64,000 nt of DNA from NCBI GenBank assembly GCA_949358305.1, contig OX442314.1, positions 39,095,211 through 39,159,210 on the forward strand, read 5' to 3'. Origin of the DNA: Strigamia acuminata (lineage: Eukaryota > Arthropoda > Chilopoda > Geophilomorpha > Linotaeniidae). Positions 54,350 through 64,000 of the stretch are shown here, piece after piece. The position numbers and the translations under genes are program-made. The notes under the pieces are model-generated. The model saw only the letters and a list, made by a program, of their open reading frames with translations, was not told the DNA's origin and ran no database searches. Positions within the stretch are counted from its first letter, which is position 1, and every line of letters begins with the position of its first letter.

Positions 54350-54990
54350 ACACACAAAAAAATGCAGATTTATACATTAAAAAGTGCTAAAAATGCAGAT
54401 TTATACATTAAAAGTGCTAAAAATGCAGATTTATACGACATAAAGTGCAAACAAGTAAATATAAAAAACCAAGTTTTTAAAAAAGGCTTTTATATTGGTG
54501 TTTCAAATCACCGCCAGAGTGCGCTACTACCGCAGATTGTTTCGTGATTGCCGTGATCGTGTCAAAAAACCTTCAACAAAGTACTTTTTCTAGACAATAT
54601 TAAAAAACAAAATATATGGGCAGATAGGAATTTTCATTTCAACCAGATTTAGCCTGGTTTCAGAATTTTTAGAACGTTTTTTGGTATTGAAAACATCAAA
54701 ATCCGTATCGGGCGAACATTTTGGCATCCATTAAAGGACACGGGTTCCGGCAGGTGGCGCTGCGGTTTGAAAAATTGCATTACAGGTCACGTTACAGGAA
54801 CCGGAAGTACCGGAAGTCGAACCCCACACACAAACAAACAAACACACAAACATGCAAGTCAAGTTAAATAAAAGCCTTTAAAAAAAGCCGATTTATACTG
54901 AAAGTTCAAGAAACGCAGATTTATTTAATAAAAAATACAGATCTATACTATAAAAAGAGTAAAAATGCAGATTCATACTGTAAAAGATTC
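54350..54990. repeat. Dispersed AAATGCAGATTTATAC repeats
   Basis: Three near-perfect ~34-bp units at 54360-54450 (AAAATGCAGATTTATACATT, AAAGTGCTA) and four diverged ones at 54890-54990 (GCAGATTTAT, CAGATCTATACT, GCAGATTCATACT). Between them is unassigned sequence with paired CGGAAGTACCGGAAGTCG near 54810. Confidence 0.7.
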
Positions 54991-55007
54991 AAAACTTACA
55001 GCAAAAT

Positions 55008-55641
55008 TGTGAGTGTTTGGACGGACGCCACGTGGTCGGGGGAGAGCCACGGGACGCTGGACACAACACACACGATGAATATCCACCGAAATACGACCAA
55101 AGACACAGGTTTAGTTATTATGAATAGCTTTATTGTTGTCTAGGGGCATGATTGGTGTCTCAGGTGTATTTCCCAATGCGACGGCTGTATTACAGCCGTC
55201 CCTAACAAGACCGCGTGGCACGGCGGCCATTGGCCGAATGACACGCGTGGTCGGAATGCTTGTTCGGCCGCGTCGCCGTAACGTTCGCGGGAACGTACGG
55301 CGAACACGGCGGACACGGACGCTCAGGTCCCGGCGTGCGACATAGTCGCCATGCCGATCATTCGGGTCGTCATCATAGTCAGAAAGGAAAAGCGGTCGTG
55401 GAAGCGACCGTCCGACTTGCTGGCTAGAAGAGAACTGTCTTCGCCTCGTGGGCCTCTGCGGGGCCCACCCACTTCCGGAAGGGCACTTCCGAGTCCCAAT
55501 TGGCCGAAGCCAACGGCCCGCAGCTCCACCTGGTTGCGGGGGACCGCAACAGGTTGCGCACGAGAAACCCGTGGTGCGCGAGAGCTGTGGAGTGCCGTGT
55601 GTCGCAGGCAAGTGATCAGCCTGCGTGGGCAGCTGGTCACA
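55008..55641 (-). mobile_element. Solo LTR, family T, copy 1
   Basis: 634 bp, from TGTGAGTG to GGTCACA on the plus strand, practically identical to 61614-62247 (only A/G near 55365 noticed). AATAAA on the minus strand (55129-55134) near one end sets the orientation as minus. The interior is GC-rich with serial hairpins: 55180-55200 (9-bp arms), 55275-55301 (12-bp arms, one bulge), 55393-55410, 55448-55468 and 55533-55550. No matching target duplication. Frames of 70-190 codons on both strands exist only because of the GC-rich U3-like sequence. Confidence 0.75.
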
Positions 55642-56152
55642 TCTCCCCCCCCTAAAAAAGATAAGTACTGAGAGGGGTACCTGACATTACAATCACGAAA
55701 GTGGTTGTTTGAAAGTGAATTTTTAATTATAAACTAATCATTACTTTATCTTTTTTACAGAATTTCAGATGACCCTATTGCGGATTAGCTGATGGCAGCT
55801 GGAGCACGGATCACCAGTAGGTAAGCTATTGGGAAACAACACTAGAAACAACGCACACTTACCCCCAAGATGACGAAAAAAAAAATACAATTGATATACT
55901 ATTTGAGAGAAATAAAACTGTAAAACACACTTGTAAACTTTAAACATGAATAAAAACACTTTGAAATTTAAAACTAATAACTTTAACATTTAAAAGGTAA
56001 GTAAAACACTTTCTAGATTCTTAGATTCGAATAAAAGTTAGGACTAAACTATTATGAAAGAAAAAACATTTAAAAAATGTAAAAAACAATCGATTTTTGG
56101 CACTATAAAGGTTTTTTCGAACGAAAGCCTGGCCACATCTTAACAAACGATC
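55642..56152. other. No recognisable gene
   Basis: AT-rich sequence without repeats or defensible ORFs, containing a C run at 55645-55651. Confidence 0.5.
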
Positions 56153-57050
56153 CTACAGCTGAGCTGGATTGCCTGGTGTTGGTGGCAACTCGTCATCGTC
56201 CTCGCGTTTCTCTTCTTTCTCCACGAACGGCAATTTCGATGCCAAACTGAGTCGCGTCCTTTTCTCCTTTTTTCGGGCGGCCTTGGATCGAGTTTTGGCC
56301 GGTTGGAAAGCACGGATCCTTGGTCGACGTCGCGACGGCAACTTCGGCTGCGTCTGCGCTGTTGATGAACGCTGGAAGTGCGTCGAGGTACAGCCGGAAC
56401 TCGGCGGCATCGCGATGGCTGTTGTCAACTTTTGCACTTATAAAGCGGTTGTAGAGCAGCTGGGAAATATAACAACTTCATCCAGAACTTTAGCTTCGGC
56501 TGAAGTCATTGCTGGTGGTGGTGGGTCGAGTCGTTTCAGCCTCGACGCCACCCGAATGTTGGCGTATTATCCGCCGGGTGTGTGATTGGAGAGGCTGCGA
56601 CGGCTTGTGCGTTTGATGCAGTTGCTGTCGGGAGCGCAATGCGCTATTTGTGTGCAGCCACTCTTTTTGATCTGCATTGTTGCTTGGCTACGGAGTTTAT
56701 TTTTGCTCTCAGGCCATGCTGGGTTTTGATTTTTCACCTTTAATCTGCATATCTGAGAGGTTTTGTGAGATTTTATCTCGCTGCCCCTTTGACTTTGCGG
56801 TTGGTGGCTTGGCGTTCACATTTGATGCGATTGCTGCCATTCCGAGTCGCTCTGCTAGTGATCTCACGTGCATCCCATCTATGGAGCGATTGTGCTCTGG
56901 AATCGGAAATGCCGGTAACAGTCATGAATTCGGCGAACCATGGTTTTAACGGCGCGTGCCGCTACATGAATCCGTCTTTTAGGCAGTTTTGACACGGCGT
57001 GTACGACTGATTGGGCAAGACGAAGAACCGTTGCCCTATACAGACTGGAC
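56153..57050 (-). pseudogene. Unrecognised minus-strand coding-like region with stops
   Basis: Downstream frame 56437-56153 reads RRRPRIRAFQPAKTRSKAAR, KLPFVEKEEKREDDDELPPT and stops; upstream, other frames give MTSAEAKVLDEVVIFPSCST (about 56513-56450) and MHVRSLAERLGMAAIASNV (about 56895 downward), each closed by stops. Composition is basic and acidic in blocks, not typical of noncoding DNA here. No family recognised; possibly the decayed ORFs of a transposon shared with 57949-58568. Confidence 0.25.
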
Positions 57051-57948
57051 AAGCAACTTGCGTTTGATTGAAAGAATTTTCCATTCTAACGTTGTTTTAA
57101 ATGAACAAATTTTGAAGCAAAAATGAGTGAATACGACAAGTGCAAGTTGGAAAAGAAACAATTCGGGTTTGTACGATGGATGAATGATCCAAACTGTCGC
57201 TTCGTTTTTGCAAGAATGAACAATTGTTGCAATCGCATTGGTTAAATACTGTTGAAAATGTTTCAAGTTTTTTCAGAAATCAGAGGTGTCTTTGAATTTT
57301 CTAAGGTTTCACTGGTATTGGCAACATGGTTGCGGTACCAGCGTCCGTAGGTCGTACTGGAGGTGGCAACATTGTTGCTGTTCCGGTGTTTTCAGGTCGG
57401 TCCTCAAGGGACTTCTTCTTGCTCCTCATCTGGAATTGGCTATCGAGCTCTCTCTTCAGAGGAAAAATAAATCTCTTTACGTGTTTACAAGAGTATCACC
57501 GCTGGTAGTGGTCACATTAATGATTATGTATGAGTTTTTGAAATGGTCTTCGAGAGACGAAGCTAATGGTATAGCCATTTTTCTCAAAAGATGGATTTTT
57601 AGTAAAACTAAATTCCCAATTTCAAAATTTCTAGAATTTTCAGCATACGGTCTGAACTTGTCAAATCACATCTAAATATTCCAAATCAGCGGTGCTGTAG
57701 TAGTAAAAACCAACTGGTCTTAAAACAAAACACCTTGGTTGTCTACTTGCAGAAAGGACCGCTCCGAGCCCGCCGCCACTTTGCATTCGTACGGATGACA
57801 AAAGTTGCGGGCGAAATCCGGCGCAGGCAGCATCATTCTTTCTGCGAGTCAGTACTCAAATCCCCGAATGCAAATGTTGCATTCTTCTGTCCACTGCTAC
57901 TAAACATATTCGTTTTAAAAGAGTGAAAGAGAATGGGTTTCTTGAGTG

Positions 57949-58568
57949 CTACTCAGTTTTGGTCACAAACGTGGCCTTTATTGCATCGGCCGTTTTTGGT
58001 ATTGTTCCCAATTGCTGAGATGGTTTTTTGGTCTTCGAATTAGGAACAACAGTTTCCATTTTTCGTGTCTTGATGACCACTGCATTACCGGTTGGTGTTC
58101 CAATCGCATCATTTGATGCTGTGGCGATCACTACCGGTGGAATTGGAGTTGTGGCTTGAGCCAGTAACATATTTTGACCTGCAGCAACAATGCCTTCTAT
58201 GACAGTTTTTGTTGGGCCAACAGGTCCATCAAACTCTTGTTAGTCAGCTGCACAGTTTCCATTTCCAACTTTTGTTGGGTTAAAAGATTCGACAAATTAG
58301 TAATCGTCATTTTTAACGACTGTTTGGGACCGGTTGACTGATCTGAACGATTGTTTAGATCGATGTTTGCAGCTTGGCAAGCTGAGGGTCGAAAACAAAC
58401 AGCATTTGCTCTGTTTTCTAACCATGCAAGGCGGTTTGTCACTTTTAAAAGTGCTTTCCCCCATCGTGTAGGCGTTTTTAATCGCTTGATCGAGGTTTTA
58501 AGTGCAGTGCACGTGGCTTCAAGCATGGCTTGCTGTACTTTATTTGTTTCATCTTTTGGAGGTGACAT
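57949..58568 (-). pseudogene. Unrecognised helical ORF (124 codons) followed by a second frame
   Basis: 58568-58197 starts MSPPKDETNKVQQAMLEATC and continues with helix-rich LKTSIKRLKTPTRWGKALLK, LAWLENRANAV and heptads in LLTQQKLEMETVQLTNKSL; after a stop a second frame (58170-57949) has a Thr/Pro/Lys-rich tail (KTKKPSQQLGTIPKTADAIK). It could be a gag-like or structural ORF of an unknown element. 57050-57948 shows only overlapping frames with no clear signal. Confidence 0.3.
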
Positions 58569-58984
58569 ATTGTTGTTTATTTAAACAATTAGTGCCAGTC
58601 GTAAGATAAAAAAAAAAATTGGGTGTATTTGTTCAAGTCTGTAGAGTTTGACTCTGTAACTTGTTCAAAAAATAACAAAATAAAATATTTACTTGCTGGA
58701 AAATCCCAAATGTCTCTAGCACTTCCTTGTAACTGGTAATCACTGGAAATGTCAAAGACAGGACCACAGTTTGCAAAAACGGACAAAGGAGATTAATCAA
58801 CACTCAACTAGAATCCATTAGGTTGTGCTTGGTGTAGGCACTCATGGGAGAGAGATTAGGGATGTCACTTCCCCCCCCCATGTCTCCCATTAGTAATGTG
58901 ATTTGAATTAATTGTCTGGAAATCAATTCCCAGATTTCCCAGATTTTCGGAAGCTTTTGAAAATCAAACTTTTCCCCGAAAAAT

Positions 58985-59810
58985 CTGTGAATACCACATG
59001 TTTTTCTATTGTTTTTTGGGTCGTCATCTTGGGTTGTTATGAAAAAAATAAAGAATTCGACCAAACAAATGCCAAAAATTTCTCCATTCTTGAAGAAAAA
59101 GTAACAATTTTCTGAAAGCAAATAGAAATTTGTTTGGAACTAGAAGTTCTGAACCAGATCAAAATGGTCTGATTCCACAAAAACATGACTTTTGTGCTTT
59201 TAAAAAAGCACGAAATCGTGTCTGTAGAACTTCGAAATTTCCAAACCAGAGATAAGACAGATGGTTTCAAGCATAGCCTGAATCGGCGTCGTTTGTTTGT
59301 TCAGAGAAACATATTGTTGAATCCCTAGCCTGAAAAAATCGAAAGACGTAAAGTCTGAATCAATCGTAATAGACTTGGATGACTGTATGTAATAACTGTT
59401 TGCTTGCGAATTCTGCGTGGTATTGAATGTATCAAACAGCAGAATCGTAGCAAATGAAAAATAGACCAGGTGGATTGAGATCAAGTCATTGGGATAAAAT
59501 CTCCAGATCTTTTCAAGGAATTAGAAATTTGAAATTCCTGTTTTTCCTTCATGTTTCAAAATCTCCACCTGTTTTTCTATTGTTTTCAGGCCGCCATCTT
59601 GGATTTTTATGAAAAAAAATAAAGATTTTGACCGTTTTAATGACTAAATTTCCACATTTCTGCAGAAAAAACAACATTTCGAAAAGCAATAGTGACCTTT
59701 GTTTGGAACTAGAAGTTCTGAACCAGATCAAAATGGTCTGATTCCATGAAAACATGACTTTTGTGCCAATAAAAGCACGAAATCGTGTCCATAGAACTTC
59801 GAATCTTTTC
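58985..59810. repeat. Direct repeat, two ~250 bp copies (58985-59235 and 59560-59810)
   Basis: Shared: TTTTTCTATTGTTTT, GCCATCTTGG or GTCATCTTGG, TATGAAAAAAA-TAAAG, GTTTGGAACTAGAAGTTCTG, AACCAGATCAAAATGGTCTG, AAACATGACTTTTGTGC, AGCACGAAATCGTGTC, ATAGAACTTCGAA. Several blocks are palindromes (GAACTAGAAGTTC; CACGAAATCGTG). Between them a minus-strand frame (59484-59240: LVYFSFATILLFDTFNTT, FDFFRLGIQQYVSL) looks exon-like but is not recognised. Confidence 0.75.
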
Positions 59811-61613
59811 AAACAAAGTTTCTTATCGTCGCAAGCAACAATAAGTTAACCGCACGAGTGCGTAGTCAAAAATTGATTCTTGTCGCACAGCAACGGTAAT
59901 CAAAGGAAGAAAGACAAGAAAAATAGAAAAAAAGGAATAAATAAAATACTGGGTGGTTTTTTCTATAAGAAAAAATACACTCAAAAAATTACCATTTCTT
60001 TAGCAGAAGATGCAGATGTGCACGGGGATGTTGTTAATCTCTCCTTCTGCCCCAAGAGATCAGCGCAACTGCGCCCGCTCGTACCTTTTTACGGAAACCT
60101 TCACCTCAGTTTGCACGAGGCTGCCTTCTCGGCAGAAACGTGCCCACACTGGGATATCTGCACATCCCAATGAAGTGGTGTTTTTTGTGGAACAATCAGA
60201 TGCACTTAAAAAGTGAGGAAGGCAATGCACCTCCTGTTCCTAGTTGCTATTGGGTCCCACCCTTCAGCTGCCATCTCGAAGCCATATCACCCTCCATTTG
60301 GTGCTGTATACCGCCCGGTCATGCGGATTACATGTATCATACCGTCAGGAAAACCTAATAATCTTAAAGTGACCATGCATCCTACTGTCAGGTGTGGTGT
60401 CCCAAAGAACCATGAAAATCATAGATAGGGAAATAAAAAATTGAAGAGAAAAAGAAAAAACAGAAAGATGTTTTAAATAATAAACTCCCAAGAGTGTCAA
60501 GATTGCCTAAAACTGTGGTTCAAGCACAGTCCTCGCACAAACTGAAACAACTTCTGGAAATCAAAAAGGTGAATATAATTCAGGAAAATAAAGTTACAGG
60601 CTGGATTCCCAGTCTTTTTTCAAAGCTGGTAGCCACCTGAACGCACAGATATCGTTCCTACGCCCTAACGAACTCTCTGCACCATTTGAGCACTTCACCA
60701 TCGGTATCCCCGTACCTCCGGCAGCTCGCCCCGCTATCCGAGTCCCAATCTCCACAGCTCTCGGGTTGTAATTATCAACTTGCAGCTGTTTCTGACCAGT
60801 ACACGGGACAGGGTAGGATTATGATCGAATGTGAACCTGGTATCGAGCACTTCGAGCACCCACGGACGATTTACAGCTGATAAATCGCCACAGCAACTTT
60901 TCTGCCAGTTATCCTAATGCTTGCTAGCACCTCGCTGCTATTAAGATCAAATTTTTAATAAACCCCATTCATTGCAAGTGAATGTTTCCATAGGCCAACT
61001 TCCCTGTAATAGCAACCTGGTTTGACGCCGACTAAAAGTCCGTACAAAAAAATTGGTGTCACCCAAAGCTCAGTTCACACCGACTCCTCGCCCGGCCCAT
61101 AATGAACCAGTTGTTGCAGTGTGGCAATTGGATTATGACCGCTTCTCCTCCGTGGGAATTGGTTTGCTGGAGGCCCCCAGCCCGCCTTTTCCATGAATCG
61201 GGTTCGAATACACTGCAGACTGTTCCACTACTTAATTGGGCTGCACACCAAGAAAATAGAAAATAATAAGAAGGTTTGGAATTTTATTCCTCTCCCAACC
61301 ACTCAGTTTTTTAGGCTGAGCTAGAAAAGAATAGAAGACTGTTGGAAAGTGTGGCCAATGTAAGTCCCTGCTTGCCATTACCCAGGCAAGCTGGACATGC
61401 ACAGCCACAAATTTTGTCAAGTTAGGGTCCAAAATCAGCGATTAGCGGCCGTTTTCGCCTGCTGATTCCCTATCACAACCGTGAACAAGAAATTTCCCCC
61501 TCTGTTGAAAGAAAAGCTTTCTTTTTTTTTAAACAATACTGTGTATAACACAATCAGTGAATAGAAAAAAAAATTTCGCGAGAGAGTTCAACAATCCTGG
61601 ACGGGCCCACAAT
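59811..61613. other. No recognisable gene
   Basis: Several 60-97 codon frames on the plus strand (59880-60430, 60686-60880) lack motifs, starts in good context, or splice support. No repeat partners in this window. Confidence 0.45.
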
Positions 61614-62247
61614 TGTGAGTGTTTGGACGGACGCCACGTGGTCGGGGGAGAGCCACGGGACGCTGGACACAACACACACGATGAATATCCACCGAAATAC
61701 GACCAAAGACACAGGTTTAGTTATTATGAATAGCTTTATTGTTGTCTAGGGGCATGATTGGTGTCTCAGGTGTATTTCCCAATGCGACGGCTGTATTACA
61801 GCCGTCCCTAACAAGACCGCGTGGCACGGCGGCCATTGGCCGAATGACACGCGTGGTCGGAATGCTTGTTCGGCCGCGTCGCCGTAACGTTCGCGGGAAC
61901 GTACGGCGAACACGGCGGACACGGACGCTCAGGTCCCGGCGTGCGACATAGTCGCCATGCCGATCGTTCGGGTCGTCATCATAGTCAGAAAGGAAAAGCG
62001 GTCGTGGAAGCGACCGTCCGACTTGCTGGCTAGAAGAGAACTGTCTTCGCCTCGTGGGCCTCTGCGGGGCCCACCCACTTCCGGAAGGGCACTTCCGAGT
62101 CCCAATTGGCCGAAGCCAACGGCCCGCAGCTCCACCTGGTTGCGGGGGACCGCAACAGGTTGCGCACGAGAAACCCGTGGTGCGCGAGAGCTGTGGAGTG
62201 CCGTGTGTCGCAGGCAAGTGATCAGCCTGCGTGGGCAGCTGGTCACA
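61614..62247 (-). mobile_element. Solo LTR, family T, copy 2
   Basis: See copy 1. Flanks CAAT and AAAT could be a decayed 4-bp target duplication. Its near identity with a copy 6.6 kb away points to recent activity or gene conversion. Confidence 0.75.
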
Positions 62248-62919
62248 AAATAAAAAATTTAAAAATTTAATTACAAACAACAACATTTTTCACACAACCT
62301 TTTTCTGCATCACCACTGAATCAATAAATAAATAAGTATAAACATAAATATCAATATAAATATATAAATAAAAATAAAAATAAATAAAATAAAAAATATT
62401 TTTTGATTTACAGGCACATGTTGCGCTATTTGGGATTAAATTAATTAATTTCGTAGTAATTACGTTGTAATCAGTCTTAAAAATGACCCAATCAGTCGTA
62501 AATAACTTAAATCCGATGTAATTAATCATATTTATAACGTATTTCGTGTTAATTAAATCGAATTAACACGTTTTTCTCGATTTTTGTCGTAAGTTAATGC
62601 AAATTAACATGCTTTTCATGTGCCGATTTGAACAGTGTGCTTGGTATGGGAAAGTGAAACGTGCAGCCGTTTTGCTGTCATCATCATCATCATTGGTGAT
62701 TTGGTGTGAACACTGGCAGCGGTTGCTTGAAGCATTTTGAGCCAAAGTGCGAGCCATTGCATAGGAAACAACCAATGTTAATGGCATGTTTTGTGGACAT
62801 GTTATTCCTGGGCAGTTGAAACAGCCACCCACAAAAGTGTCGAATGTGTGTGTTGCGGCCCCGGATGTGGTCGTAAGTGTTGGTGTGAGCATATCTAAAC
62901 TGTCGCCGGTTCTACATAT
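62248..62919. other. AT-rich low-complexity sequence
   Basis: 62320-62400 is an A/T microsatellite (AAATAAATATAAAT type); the remainder holds TAATTAA-rich sequence and a CATCATCAT run at about 62680. No gene seen. Confidence 0.5.
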
Positions 62920-63110
62920 TGTGACCAGCTGCCCCTGCGCGCTGATCACTGCCCTGCAACGCAAGCTCTCGCATCTCTCGCGCACCTGTTGCGGTTCTCT
63001 GCAACCAAGTATAGCTGTGCGCCCTTGATTGTTTCAATCACGGAAGTGACCCTACCGGAAGTGGGGGGCCTCATAGCGACCCACGAGTTGTTACACAGCC
63101 AGCAAGGCGA
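62920..63110 (+). mobile_element. Family T LTR, diverged partial copy in inverse orientation
   Basis: TGTGACCAGCTGCC, GCGCTGATCACTGCCCTGC, GGTTCTCTGCAACC, CCGGAAGTGGGGGG and AGCCAGCAAG follow the minus strand of 55641-55430 in order, with many differences. The rest is missing. Confidence 0.6.
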
Positions 63111-63466
63111 ACAACAAAAAACTTCTGTAGTTGGATACCGCGAGTGATGCCGATCACAGGAACAGAATTGATTTGAGTCTCAACCCATGATGGGTTTTCT
63201 GAAGCAACATTCCTTCGGAACTGCTGCAGTTTCTCCATCATTCGCGAGATTGACTGTGCAAACATTTGTCCATAGCAAGTTGATTCGTAAGGTATCGTAA
63301 GGTGGCCAATTCCTAGAAATCTATGGTGTAATCTGTAACATTCATCATTTCAAGAGTGACGTCGTAACCACGCACCCATTGGTGCTTTGACATAATATTA
63401 TTTTTTTTTAATTTTTTAATTATGGAGTTATAGTTTACATCTTACTCGAAATGGGTAGTAAAACGT

Positions 63467-63548
63467 GTCGTGATGACCGAGTGGTTAAGGTGTCTGACTC
63501 GAAATCAGATGGGATTTTCCCGCACAGGTTCGAATCCTGTTCACGACG
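63467..63548 (+). tRNA. tRNA-Ser (anticodon CGA)
   Basis: 82-nt class II tRNA. Acceptor GTCGTGA (63467-63473) pairs with TCACGAC (63541-63547), discriminator G. D arm GACCGAGTGGTTAAGGT, anticodon stem TCTGA/TCAGA with loop CTCGAAA (anticodon CGA), variable arm TGGGATTTTCCCGC, T arm CAGGTTCGAATCCTG. No intron. A run of T follows from 63550, a Pol III terminator. A and B boxes are intact, so it looks functional. It decodes UCG codons. Confidence 0.95.
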
Positions 63549-63549
63549 A

Positions 63550-63562
63550 TTTCTTTTTTTTT
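63550..63562 (+). terminator. Pol III terminator of tRNA-Ser
   Basis: TTTCTTTTTTTTT immediately after the tRNA 3' end. Confidence 0.7.
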
Positions 63563-63589
63563 ATTTATTCAATATTTTCTAATTGCATG

Positions 63590-64000
63590 TCAATAGGTAG
63601 TACCACTAAGAAACTGCGAACAATACATTTGGTTTATCAAATTTTAAATAAAATTTTAAAAAGCAACAGAATGTTTATTTTTGTCGAAATTACGAATTAG
63701 GAAGCTCTCAATTTCAAGAGTGAATCTGACAGCAGTTTTTTCGAGTTACGAGCTCGTTTAAACGAGTTGTAAAGTTTTATTTTTTCTGGCCGACGAAGCC
63801 TCCGTAATTTAGATATGAGTAGCCTGCAAGATTTATTCTCCTTCGAACACAAATCTTGTTTTTGCTGGTGAGAACCCCGTACTCATAACGTTGTCCTCGA
63901 CAATGGAAGGCAGGTTGACGCGGATTAACTTGAACGTCTGTGCTTCGTTTTACATGGAATTTCGTCCTCGTCGGTTATATTTTAGACACTCTAAAATGTC
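63590..64000. repeat. Dispersed repeat R, copy 2 (runs off the window)
   Basis: Same block order as 50085-50430, diverged by many substitutions. It starts about 40 bp after the tRNA. Confidence 0.65.

Noticed and set aside
55111-55611. 166-codon (189 in the other copy) Arg/Pro-rich minus frame
   Set aside because: Lies in the GC-rich part of LTR family T; three overlapping frames are open, so openness reflects composition.
1-64000. Bacterial contamination or horizontally acquired bacterial genes
   Set aside because: No bacterial-type ORFs, ribosome sites or operons; introns and animal families throughout.

Overview
This window looks like nuclear DNA of an arthropod, probably a crustacean or springtail; the sequence does not allow a closer call. 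It has spliced genes with 60-70 bp GT-AG introns, animal families (angiotensin-converting enzyme, TMEM179, a CNBD2-like protein, CAP protein, BTB-kelch), a nuclear tRNA-Ser, and many broken LTR retrotransposons, a LINE piece, a P-element relative, MITEs and minisatellites. There are no operons or bacterial signals.

Layout. 1-0.4 kb: last exon of an unrecognised gene. 0.4-20.3 kb: a graveyard of nested elements (Ty3/gypsy integrase, RT, protease and gag pieces; a gag-bearing LTR element with a 5-bp target-site duplication; a LINE tail; two LDL-receptor-family exons; HMG-box exons; P-element-like transposase). Inside it lies a nucleoprotein-like gene of a negative-strand RNA virus with a poly(A) tract, apparently split by retrotransposon pieces. 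20.6-26.8 kb: two single-exon host genes, an LRR protein and a zinc-finger/coiled-coil/filamin/TM protein, flanking a copia element that contains a foreign insert. 27-33 kb: two damaged BTB-kelch paralogues, an unrecognised protein of about 104-residue tandem repeats, and a damaged CAP gene. 33.1-46.2 kb: an intact nine-exon ACE gene on the minus strand preceded at its 3' side by two nearly identical 4.7 kb tandem units carrying 5'-truncated ACE copies. 47.0-50.0 kb: a five-exon CNBD2-like gene, head to head with ACE, with a perfect CRE palindrome between them. 51.3-54.2 kb: a five-exon TMEM179-like gene. 54.3-64 kb: solo LTRs, unresolved minus-strand reading frames, diverged repeats and tRNA-Ser(CGA).

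The most unusual recurring signal is structural. At least five LTR-like inserts (6613-7846, 23666-24718, about 11250-11856, 47947-48481, 55008-55641 with its copy at 61614) are largely chains of consecutive short perfect inverted repeats. Several minisatellites here also have a short palindrome as their repeat unit. Splice-joined exon lengths sum to whole codons for ACE (681 aa), the CNBD2-like gene (501 aa) and the TMEM179-like gene (249 or 260 aa), which supports those models. All names are by reading motifs; no search was run.
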